NCBI GenBank assembly: GCA_022494885.1
Contig: JAGVSM010002976.1
Coordinates: 62,001-126,000, forward strand
Reading direction: 5' to 3'
DNA from: Micrasema longulum
Taxonomy: Eukaryota; Arthropoda; Insecta; Trichoptera; Brachycentridae
DNA length: 64,000 bases
In this document: positions 55,641 through 64,000 of the stretch, one piece after another
How the letters are laid out: every line of letters begins with the position of its first letter
Position numbering within the stretch: position 1 is the stretch's first letter
Program-made: the position numbers and the translations under genes
The notes under the pieces: generated by a model
The model's input: the letters and a program-made list of their open reading frames with translations, nothing else
What the model was told of the DNA's origin: nothing
Databases searched by the model: none

Positions 55641-56140
55641 ATTATCATATTAATAAGAATATACAAATATTACATGAGTATTGTGGGTTGTTTAACTATT
55701 GCATAGCATGGTCCATTCAGTGAAACCGTGAACGTTCATATTCTTAAACCCCAAAGTAAGCAACGAGGTGCAATAACCTGCATTCCTCTTCAAAAGAAAA
55801 GGGACACTTTATGAATTTAGAATCTCTGGGGGTTGTTTCACGACTGGGGGACCACTTAAAATCGTTAAAAGCTTTCGGTCACGTCTCTTAACGTTTTGAT
55901 ATTTCGAGTTAAATTCACCGAAAACATATTACGCAATTAGCGATGTTGAATATTTTAAATTAAATCATAAAATGTGCAACTTAAGCAAACTGCTCATATA
56001 TTTATGGGAATCATTGAGAAGATTTGTTTATTTAACTAATTAAGGTGCTGGTTTTTTAAAAAAGTCACAAACTTATTTTGAAAAAACTCAACCTGTTTTA
56101 GCACGTCATCGATTTCAACCTTATAAATTGTTAACAGACT
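55641..56140. other. AT-rich sequence, no gene seen
   Basis: Nothing recognised. Confidence 0.4.
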
Positions 56141-56142
56141 AC

Positions 56143-56390
56143 ATACAATAGATGAAGAACTTTTTAGAGAAGGCAATATAGAAGTCCAGGCGTCTACAGG
56201 GCTTATGACCTGTCATTGGCTGGTTTAAGTGGTCACTTTACACACAGTGTAACATTCACCATTCTGCTCATATTCGAAGTGGCTACTTAAACCAGCCAAT
56301 GACAGGCCATAAGCCATGTGGATGCCTGGACTTCTATATTGCCTTTTCTAAAAAGTTCTTCATCTCTTGTATGTAGTCTGTCAATATAAA
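56143..56390. repeat. Repeat family G palindrome
   Basis: ACAGACTACATACAATAGATGAAGAACTTTTTAGAGAAGGCAATATAGAAGTCCAGGC...GGTTTAAGTGGTCAC (56143-56240) is mirrored by GTGGCTACTTAAACC...GACTTCTATATTGCC...TTCATCTCTTGTATGTAGTCTGT (56279-56390). The arms are close to 100 bp with few differences and a centre of about 40 bp. This places two family G units head to head. Confidence 0.85.
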
Positions 56391-56835
56391 CAGCTCACCA
56401 GGGAGTTGAATCCAGTCCTTGTCTACAAGAGTTTGGACAAACTCAAAATATTGTTGATAAATTCACCTGGTCCATGGAGAAGTATAAAAATTTAAAAATA
56501 AAAAGTTTCAGGCGTTGCCTAGTATGATGGTAAATAAAATAATCACATGAATCTCACCCACATAAATAAATGTTTCAGCTCTTTAACTTTACAAACATCA
56601 ACAGATGAAAGAATTGAAGGAATATAGATGTTCCAATATGGGTGGCCACTTAAACCAGCCAATGACAGGTCATAAGTCCTGTAGATACCTGGACTTCTAT
56701 ATAACCTTCTCTAAAAAGTTATTTATCTGTTGTTTGTAGTCTGTTAATATAAACAGCTCCCCAGGGAGTTGAATCCAATCCTTGTCTACGAGAGTTTCGA
56801 CAAACTCAAAATATTGCTTATAAATTGTGTTGAAA
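56280..56835 (+). repeat. Repeat family G, direct units (period about 363 bp)
   Basis: CTTAAACCAGCCAATGACAGG occurs at 56286 and again at 56649, 363 bp apart, with all internal blocks between. The second unit stops inside the TCAAAATATTG block near 56835. Both units contain the TAGTCTGT(C/T)AATATAAACAGCTC variant, so they are each other's closest relatives in the window. Confidence 0.85.
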
Positions 56836-57060
56836 TTAGTTATTAATTTAAAGATGTACACTATTAATAATTCAAGCACTTTATGGTCAAACGTTTATCA
56901 ATTCATGTTTATATTTTTGTTCAATGTTGAACCAATGTTGATGTTCTAATGAAGAAAATATTCAATTTCATGCAACACCTTTCATTTTTCAATGGAAAAC
57001 GTGTTTCCTCTTTCAAAAATATGATTTGATTACTTAGTTCATTCATGAAGACCGACGAGA
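56836..57060. other. AT-rich sequence, no gene seen
   Basis: Nothing recognised. Confidence 0.4.
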
Positions 57061-57064
57061 CCGA

Positions 57065-57240
57065 CAGAATAACATATCACAACAGAGATGAAGAACACTT
57101 AAGAGAAGGGAATATAGAAGTCTAGGCATCTGCAGGGTTTATGACCTGTCATTAGGTGTAACATTCACCATTCTGCTTATATTTAAGCTTCTATCTTCCT
57201 TCAATTCTTTAGATGTTGATGTTTGTGAAGTTGAAGAAAA
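57065..57240 (-). repeat. Repeat family G, fragment with internal deletion
   Basis: AACATATCACAACAGAGATGAAGAACACTTAAGAGAAGGGAATATAGAAGTCTAGGC...GACCTGTCATT is joined directly to GGTGTAACATTCACCATTCTGC...GATGTTTGTGAAGTTGAAG, skipping the GGCTGGTTTAAGTGGCC part. Confidence 0.75.
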
Positions 57241-57244
57241 AAAC

Positions 57245-59134
57245 ACATGTTCTCGGCTCAATGGCTATTCTCAGGGAAAAAACATAGTGATCGAGACACG
57301 CTTTAATTGGAATACCAATACAGTTCCCTTTGCACCACTGAGTGCGGATGGGAAATGAGCATGATGCTATTTCGAGCAAAATTTCAAATAATTTACAACG
57401 GCCGAAGGTAATTTACGATTGCTAATTGAATACAAACAAACACGTACAAAATGGCGGAACACATTTCTATTAAGTATTCGAACCAATCAGATGTTGTTGT
57501 GGAAAGAAAATGGCAGTGAAAAATTCCATTGAAAAATTAAAACATAAAATCCACATTCCTAGCATAATGAAACTTGATACACGATAACATCTGATATGTC
57601 TTGAGAAATACGGTGGCATTTCATTAAGTTGATATTATCAAACTATAATCCAGGAAATGTGTTGTCTAATGTTTAATAATGCATACAACCGGCCACTTGA
57701 TGTAGTGCTTGGTTTTCTAAACACACTGTTTGCAAATTCAAAAGGCGATACTTAACTATGTACATTCACTTACAAATTATTATAATTTCTGAATTAAAAT
57801 GTATAGGTACATATTTGAGAATTGTTTTTATAACAAGATTTTTATACATTTTTTAAATTTTTGTAGTCGTCTTGAAGAAGTGCACAATTTCACATATTAT
57901 TAAATAGCATTTATAAATTGCTAAACATATACCGTCACATTAATTAAAAAACAACGAAGTAATTTTTTTCTAGATTTGAGATTATGTTATAATACTTTTA
58001 ACCGTACAAAACTGTAACTACATATTTGTCATTTCTACGGGAAAATTGGTGACAGAAAAGAAATAAAACACTTTTTTCGAATAACGCGTATCTCAAAGTA
58101 ATACACCGTAATTAGTAAGTGGTTAATAATACACTTGTTTACATTTTTTACATAAAAATCATATGCACCTAAAAAACAATAAATTTGTAAAAATAAAAAA
58201 CACTCAAGTTTTATACAAAATTACTGATTACTGAAGTTTTATTTGTCTCGTGTATCATTTGATGACTCAAGTTCTATTCAATTAAAAGCGACGATATATT
58301 TGTTTTAATGTTACATAAAAATTTTTACAAGAATACTTTATTTTTATAAATTAATGTTTTTTCATATATTGCGATATATTTTTACCGCCTCGTATAAAAT
58401 TAAATTCTGTGACTTTGCTTCTTTCTAAATAAATAAGTCTGATTTTTCTCTAATATTATGATTATGCTCGAGATCACTGATTTTTCTTATCAAAATTGCG
58501 TGTTTTTTAACTTTTTTACACAAATATCGTGGTATTATAAAATGTTCCTTGCTTTTATCCTTATATGCAAGTGTTTGTTATTTATTTAACATAGAATTTA
58601 CCTTTGAGTTTGTATTTTTTTACAAAATAATTTCAAAAGCCGAATTTTTTAGTTAACGACTGAAAAAAATATTGTGTTTGCCTTTTTAATATGTTACAAC
58701 AAGGTCATATGTAGTTGTGAGGTATTTATTTTAAAGAATGTAATAAGAGTGTTGTGATTGTGCAAATAAATATTTACATTTAAAAAAAAGTCCTTTTTAT
58801 TATTTAGTTTTTTAAATCTTTGTTATACCTATAATTTACTACCGATAAATTTTACAAATACAATGTTTTATGTTTCTTTAAAAAGTTTTTTTTTTGCCCT
58901 CTGTGAAGATACAGCATTAATACAAATTATTGTAGTAACCTACCGTGTTCCTTGGGTAAATTTAATCTCCTTTAATTATTTAATTACTATTATTTTGAAC
59001 AGCATGCACAGAACTCTTTAGGCTCGAGTTAAATCAAATTTGAAGTTTTTTGAGCTTATCGGCTATCAAACCCAGAACCATACGTTAGTGATTACAAAAC
59101 TGCCTTTGTTTTAATGTTTAAATATTTTAATATC
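57245..59134. other. AT-rich sequence, no gene seen
   Basis: 57290-57480 is less AT-rich but shows no frame. The remainder (57700-58990) is dominated by A/T runs. Confidence 0.4.
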
Positions 59135-59484
59135 TATAAGTGCGGCTAGGAGTAGCAGGCGCTACATTCAAAAGTATAAAGGCCGTCTAAAGATCTGATA
59201 TTTACTCAGTAAAAAACCAAATGCCGCGTATATAACGCCTGCATAACACCTACGAGTATTCTCCTCTTCGGGGGCGTATTGTGGCACCTCACTAGGGCCC
59301 AAAACGGTAAAACACTGAGTTTTGAAAATCGGTGTCTGAGAAAAATCTTCAATGGTTTGACTTTGTAAGAAATGAAGTAATAAGAGAACGGACACAGCAA
59401 ACTCAGGTGACAACTATCATTAAGCGTAGGGTTTACGGTTGGCTGAGTCATATACCGCAGATATCTCCCGAGAGCCATAAGTAC
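59135..59484 (+). mobile_element. LINE-R fragment, left part
   Basis: GGCTAGGAGTAGCAGGCGCTACATTCAAAAGTATAAAGGC parallels 17275-17320, and the two copies stay collinear through CCTCACTAGGGCCC, ACTGAGTTTTGA, GGTGTCTxAGAA and GGTTGGCTxxGxCATATACxGC. It is interrupted by Penelope-type sequence at about 59485 and resumes at 59755. Confidence 0.82.
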
Positions 59485-59754
59485 GCTTTTTCATTATAGA
59501 AATAAAAGACGAGTGATACTTTAATCCACAAACTTGGAATATCCAGTGACCGGTCTCATCGCTTACGCGACATCTTCGAGACTGGTGTTCTTATTAAGGA
59601 GTTTAGAGAATTCTTAATTGTATGAAAGTAAATTTATTCATCCTTCATGAATGTAATTTTTGTCAATTCTGTTTTCTGAAAAACATAGGACAAAAAGTCA
59701 TGAGTGAAAATATATTACAATATATAAATATATTACAATGTATAGTATGCTTGT
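59485..59754 (-). mobile_element. Penelope-type insertion with degenerate hammerhead
   Basis: On the minus strand: ACCAGT (59586-59581), CTCGAAGATGTCGCG, TAAGCGAT, GAGACCGGTC, ACTGG (59547-59543), then ATATTCCAAGTTTGTGGATTAAAGTATCACTCGTCTTTTATTTC. Stem I and stem II (TCG...CGA) can form, but the core boxes are altered. It splits a LINE-R copy, so it is younger than that LINE. The side towards 59754 (ATGAAAGTAAATTTATTC onward) is probably part of the same insertion. Confidence 0.7.
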
Positions 59755-59965
59755 ACGCTTGCACGTATAAGAACGCTTGCCTACTTTACAAGGGATTAGG
59801 TTCTTGTCATCCTGGACGTCTGCTGCTGACTGGTCGTTGGCAGTTTATGTTAGAACTACAGGACGCAAACCTGACTTGGGAGGACGCACAAGAGCTGACA
59901 GCCTATAGGGATGCATAGAGGCTCTTTTTGGGTCCTCCAAATGCTTCAACTAGGGAGCGGACGTG
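59755..59965 (+). mobile_element. LINE-R fragment, right part
   Basis: The plus frame encodes ACLLYKGLGSCHPGRLLLTG, then RWQFMLELQDANLTWEDAQE and LTAYRDA before a TAG in place of W. It ends at CTTCAACTAGGGAGCGGACGTG and ATAATGATGATG, as at 17740-17775. Confidence 0.85.
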
Positions 59966-60636
59966 AAATAATGATGATGTTAAATATCTTGTACTCCGTG
60001 TAAAATAAAAATAAATAAATTAAATATCCCCTCTGGAAAGGAAAGCCGTTTTGTACAATTTTACTTTAAATTTAGTGTGGCTAAGATTTTTATAGGTCCC
60101 TCCGCTTTTAAAGGACTGGAAATATTTTGATCGAATATTTCATACATATTACTGGTATGAATGAGCTCGCTTATTTCCTCTCAGATATGATTTGCAATTT
60201 TCAACTTAAACGGAAATGGAGCAGAACCCGCAGACAAGCAATATCCTATGCGAAATCTCAAAGCTTGTAAGGATTATTATCGTTTATTTGAGATCACTGC
60301 AATCAGAGTTTATTGAAAATATAATAAGGTTATAGATGAATATCGAGGTACATTATTTATTTCGAACGTATACAACGGCTAGATACATTATTGGATACTT
60401 CATTCATTTTATTTCATTTATTTATTCAGATATTTAGAACATTACAGAAAAAAGACCCAATTCATTCTATATTCAATAATAGATCACAAATTACAGTAGA
60501 TAATTATGTTAGTAAAATAATATAACAAAATGTAAAAAGAAAAATTAAAAGTTAGAATGTGCTTTCCTAAGGTGAGACCCAAACTTGTAAACATTATTGT
60601 TACATTATTTCACCATAACATAACAATTTACTATGT
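59966..60636. other. AT-rich sequence, no gene seen
   Basis: 60040-60300 has no recognised frame; the rest is AT-rich. Confidence 0.4.
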
Positions 60637-60758
60637 TTTATTATATAAATAAAACACGAGTGATACTTTAATCCACAAATTTGGAATATCCAGTGACCGG
60701 TTATCCAGTGACAAATTTGTGGATTAAAGTATCACTCGTGTTTTATTTATATAATAAA
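60637..60758. repeat. Perfect 46-bp palindrome at a Penelope-type element end
   Basis: 60637-60682 and 60713-60758 are exact reverse complements. The 30-bp centre is TGGAATATCCAGTGACCGGT followed by TATCCAGTGA, which includes stem I and ACCGGT parts of the hammerhead copies at 25077 and 59543. Two copies of the element end were therefore joined head to head. The right side continues with ACAATGAAATTCCATCAAGAATTTTCAC. Confidence 0.85.
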
Positions 60759-60929
60759 TTACAATGAAATTCCATCAAGAATTTTCACTTACAAACTTAA
60801 ATGTTTTAAATTTACTATGTTTTCTTTATATTATATAACAATGTATTTAACTTTAATTTTGTACAAATTGGCTAAGGCCGTTAGTTATAATAATAAATAA
60901 ATAAACATATAATAAAAAAGTCTAAATTT

Positions 60930-61280
60930 ATTACAACGTAGAGAGAAAATATTTTTGAGAAGGGAATATGGAAGTCTAGGCATTTGCAGAGCCTATGACC
61001 TGTCATTGCCTTGGTTTTACACACCGTGTAACATTCACCATTATACCCATGCGGAAGAGTTGAGAAAATTTGGATATTTAAACATGGGCAGAATGGTGGT
61101 TACACAGTGTGTAAAGTGGCCACTTAAATCAGCCGATGACAGTTTGTAAGCTCTGTAAATGCCTAGACTTCCATATTCCTTTCTCAAAAATGTTTTTCCT
61201 CTCTGTTGCAACAAATTTAGATCTTAATAACCCCTTAGGGAGAAAATCCAGCCGGTCTGCAAACATTGAGACATACTCAA
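60930..61280. repeat. Repeat family G, short copy with long inverted ends
   Basis: Inverted ends of about 95 bp (ATTACAACGTAGAGAG...GACCTGTCATTGCC and GGCCACTTAAATCAGCCGATGACAG...CTCTGTTGCAAC) flank a 90-bp middle holding two opposite copies of the CATTCACCATT/AATGGTG block. It then continues into the next block (CCCCTTAGGGAGAAAATCCAGCCGGTCTGC) up to 61280. Confidence 0.82.
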
Positions 61281-61564
61281 AATATTTTTAAATAAAAAAA
61301 GTATTTTTGTCTGAAGAAAACGCGGATTTTTATAAATATTCTGTTTTTTTATTGAAGAAGTATTTTTATGATCAAACACAATATGTATTTTAATTTTGGG
61401 GGGATTTCGGGGATAAGGGAATCCAGTTATGGTAGATTCAAACCTTGCTTCGTTGATCCTCGAATTGGCAATACCAGAATGGGACCGGTTCAAATTCTTA
61501 TAAGAAATAATGAAAATTGATAAAAATAGTAACGTCTTTTTGTCAATCATTATAGATAAACATT
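61281..61564. other. No gene seen
   Basis: GATTCAAACCTTGC near 61436 is a possible SINE B box, too decayed to classify. The 108-codon minus frame at 61224-61550 overlaps family G and has no motif. Confidence 0.35.
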
Positions 61565-61680
61565 GGTTTTACGGCTTCTCGAGAGCCTTAAACATGCTTT
61601 CCTACATTACAAAGTATCAGGCTCGCGACGTCCACGTTCTTCCTGGACTTCCACTGCTATCGCCGTTAGAACTATGGGGC
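61565..61680 (+). mobile_element. LINE-R short fragment
   Basis: GGCTTCTCGAGAGCCTTAAACATGCTTTCCTACATTACAAAGTATCAGGCTCGCGACGTCC parallels 17553-17615 (CTCTTGAGAGCCTTAACCAGGCTTGCC...CATCAGGTTCTCGACGCCC). It extends into the GRP-encoding part and is then lost. Confidence 0.7.
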
Positions 61681-61959
61681 TCACCCGGAAACCATTGTCT
61701 TAAAGATAGTGGAGAAGGCGAATCAATAATAAAATCATCAAAACATCCAAAATACTGATAACCTTGATGTCGAATAGCTGACATAAAGACAAATGGAAGA
61801 TGACTTCAATTCCCTGCTCGGAAGTAAAGACATCACTATGGACAGCTACTGTAAAAGCAGTAGCACCCTTAAGTGCCATCAATAAATAAGTTTCGTAGGA
61901 TTTGCAGTTGTAGTAGATAAGTAGTTTAGTAGAATTCAATTCAGACATTTGATAGTTTA
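61681..61959. other. No feature recognised
   Basis: Nothing recognised. Confidence 0.35.
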
Positions 61960-61964
61960 GATCA

Positions 61965-62022
61965 TGAAAGGAAAATATTTTTAAGAAGATAATATGGAAA
62001 TCTAGGCATTACAGGCCTTCGA
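61965..62022. repeat. Repeat family G, end fragment
   Basis: GGAAAATATTTTTAAGAAGATAATATGGAAATCTAGGCATTACAGG matches the inverted end. It is cut where the duplicated block at 62026 begins. Confidence 0.6.
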
Positions 62023-62025
62023 CTT

Positions 62026-62577
62026 AAAATAGAAATAAACGTATTTGTTTATAAATTACCTTAGATCAAAACTATTACTCAATGGGAAAAGGGAAAAAAG
62101 AGGAAAGAGAAAAGAAGGAGAGATTAAGGAAGAGAAAGGAGATGTTTCTTCAGACGTGATTTAAACAGAGATATTGTAGTAACATCATTGATGGTGGATG
62201 GGAGATGATTCCACATGGACACTATATGAGTTAGAGAAGAAAGAGGAATTGTGGATGGGTATTAAGAGAGTGCCTTGAGAATTAGAACGAAGAGGTAAAC
62301 CATGAACTGATAAGCGTACACATAGTAATAGATATCCAACAGAAATGGCTATTTGTGGACGCCACGTTCTACAGTTAGAAAGTGGACACGGAATGAGTAT
62401 TTGAATTTCGATAAAATAGCGCGGCGTCGCAAGACAATATGTACATATATACGAGTAATATAATCAAACATCTCGCATCGCTGTAATCGGATTCCTCGCA
62501 GACTAAATAATGCGATACAGTACATAGCTGCGAGGCTGTGACATGCAGTATACGTGTAACGAGACCTATCTCATTCC
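62026..62577. repeat. Duplicated block, copy 1 of a 552-bp recent duplication
   Basis: Offset by exactly 1396 bp, this block is repeated at 63422-63973 with four substitutions and no net length change by eye. Its left half (to about 62317) is LINE-J 3' sequence on the minus strand; its right half (CGTACACATAGTAATAG onward, with GCGCGGCGTCGCAAGAC and CTGCGAGGCTGTGAC) is not LINE-J. Because both copies share the same LINE truncation point, the same internal deletion (CCACATGGACACTATATGAG) and the same flank, this is a duplication of one locus and not two insertions. Confidence 0.9.
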
Positions 62578-62600
62578 AAGTGATTCCCCAGAAATGCAAC

Positions 62601-62860
62601 TGGAATAAATACTATTAAATGTACCGGATGTACTAGCTCTGGCGCAGCTACCCGGTCTTGCATAATGCGATGGGAAGATTCCTCTAATGTTAATTCTCTA
62701 TTCAGTTACATACGAGTACACGATACGCGTACATCTTTTGCACGCTCCAACTAATAATCACGTTTTACAAACTTGCTAAACAATGCGATGTAAAGAATCG
62801 TTATGTATTTTAACTGTTCAATATTATTCAGTTAAAATCTATAACCTACTCATACATAAT
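62601..62860. other. No gene seen
   Basis: Mixed unique sequence between the duplicate blocks. Confidence 0.35.
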
Positions 62861-63080
62861 TGGCTGGTTTCAGTGGCTACTTTATATACGGTGTAGCATT
62901 CACCATTCTGCCTATCTTTAAACATACACATTTTCTTAACTCTTCCATCTGTTGACTTTTATAAAGTGAAAGAGCTGAAATCATTATCTATGTTGCTGCA
63001 AATAAGGTTACTAATTACTCCCTAGGGAGGAAATGCAGCCTGTCTACAAATATTTGGAAAAAGTAAAACAATTGTGTTAT
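62861..63080 (-). repeat. Repeat family G, partial unit
   Basis: TTGGCTGGTTTCAGTGGCTACTTTATATACGGTGTAGCATTCACCATTCTGCC, CTCTTCCATCTGTTGAC, AAAGAGCTGAAATC, then a jump to GTTGCTGCAAATAAGG, CTCCCTAGGGAGG and CTGTCTACAAATATTTGG. The middle of the unit is missing. Confidence 0.8.
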
Positions 63081-63250
63081 CGCCATTAATCTTGCGATTC
63101 ATAACCGAATTCTGTATTTTAGTCAACATGTAATAAATACACACCGAAGCATAATATCGTTTTTTTCTGTGGTTTCTAACTAATGTAGTATCTCACAGCA
63201 TTAAAATCCGACAGAACCAAAAACCGTGAACTTGGATTAAAAGTACACAT

Positions 63251-63710
63251 TTTTATTTTATTTATTTAACTTTTTGTACATAATTTTATTTGTACATTGG
63301 CGGGCTTATTGCCAAATGGCAATTTCTTCCAACCAACCAATAAATAAAAGTTTTATTTTTATTATTCAAGTTACAGAACATATTCAATAGAAAAAAAAGT
63401 TTAAAAAGCTAAAGATATATAAAAATAGAAATAAACGTATTTGTTTATAAATTACCTTAGATCAAAACTATTACTCAATGGGAAAAGGGAAAAAAGAGGA
63501 AAGAGAAAAGGAGGAGAGATTAAGGAAGAGAAAGGAGATGTTTCTTCAGACGTGATTTAAACAGAGATAATGTAGTAACATCATTGATGGTGGATGGGAG
63601 ATGATTCCACATGGACACTATATGAGTTAGAGAAGAAAGAGGAATTGTGGATGGGTATTAAGAGAGTGCCTTGAGAATTAGAACGAAGAGGTAAACCATG
63701 AACTGATAAG
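63251..63710 (-). mobile_element. LINE-J 3' end, minus strand
   Basis: The tail is at 63251-63345 (TTTTATTTATTTAACTTTTTGTACATAATTTTATTTGTACATTGGCGGGCTTATTGCC), then the UTR with its purine tract (63478-63540 on this strand), the FKSRLKK coding end near 63555 and the LPSTI-like part near 63600. A deletion relative to the 44180 copy removes the HGARLW coding bases. The 5' truncation lies at about 63713. From 63422 on it is part of the duplicated block. Confidence 0.88.
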
Positions 63711-63973
63711 CGTACACATAGTAATAGATATCCAACAGAAATGGCTAATTTTGGACGCCACGTTCTACAGTTAGAAAGTGGACACGGAATGAGTATTTGA
63801 ATTTCGATAAAATAGCGCGGCGTCGCAAGACAATATGTACATATATACGAGTAATATAATCAAACATCTCGCATCGCTGTAATCGGATTCCTCGCAGACT
63901 AAATAATGCGATACAGTACATAGCTGCGAGGCTGTGACATGCAGTATACGTGTAACGAGACCTATCTCATTCC
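63422..63973. repeat. Duplicated block, copy 2
   Basis: Partner of 62026-62577. After 63973 the copies remain alignable with a 2-bp length difference (both reach CAGAAATGCAACTG), and the window then ends, so the duplication probably extends beyond it. Confidence 0.9.
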
Positions 63974-64000
63974 GCGGATTCTGTCTCAGAAATGCAACTG

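Noticed and set aside
61224..61550. 108-codon minus frame
   Set aside because: It overlaps family G and shows no recognisable protein.
1..64000. CRISPR array, operons, bacterial promoters or rRNA
   Set aside because: No regularly spaced direct repeats, no ribosome-binding-site plus long-ORF structure and no rRNA similarity were seen; the window is clearly eukaryotic.

Overview
This window looks like AT-rich, intron-containing animal DNA, most likely from an insect. There is no bacterial operon structure, no long open reading frame, no rRNA and no stand-alone tRNA gene. It carries many broken non-LTR retrotransposons (LINEs), tRNA-derived SINEs, foldback elements and hammerhead-like repeats of the Penelope type. 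One LINE family (C-terminus ending AYPYGE-A) is common in Lepidoptera from memory, but that is not enough to name the order.

The only host coding sequence I can defend is one 111-base exon on the minus strand at 41092-41202. It has clean splice sites on both sides and encodes 37 residues of coiled coil. The simplest reading is that much of the window is intron of one long minus-strand gene. I cannot identify that gene.

Layout. 1-6 kb: LINE ends, a 193-bp palindrome, a possible small exon on the plus strand, and the first copy of a roughly 365-bp repeat here called family G. 6-14 kb: LINE-J 3' ends on both strands, SINEs and a SINE-split family G array. 15-22 kb: LINE-R, a well-formed hammerhead-like site, a GC-rich islet, LINE-E and a foldback with two identical 97-bp arms. 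23-35 kb: a 437-bp element with 26-bp perfect terminal repeats, a possible LINE ORF fragment, a weak Helitron candidate and paired repeats. 35-41 kb: mostly unique sequence, including blocks that could be regulatory. 41 kb: the coiled-coil exon. 44-45 kb: the best-preserved LINE-J copy, split by a young SINE. 46-60 kb: LINE, Penelope and family G debris. 60-64 kb: a Penelope palindrome and a 552-bp duplication (four differences) that runs to the window edge.

No genes can be seen working together here; the window is shaped by mobile elements. The points most worth following up are the short-stem hammerhead motifs with ACCGGT-type stem III, the cyclic and palindromic family G, the recent duplication at the right edge, and the identity of the exon. 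All repeat calls rest on comparing copies inside this window and on hand translation; no database was searched.
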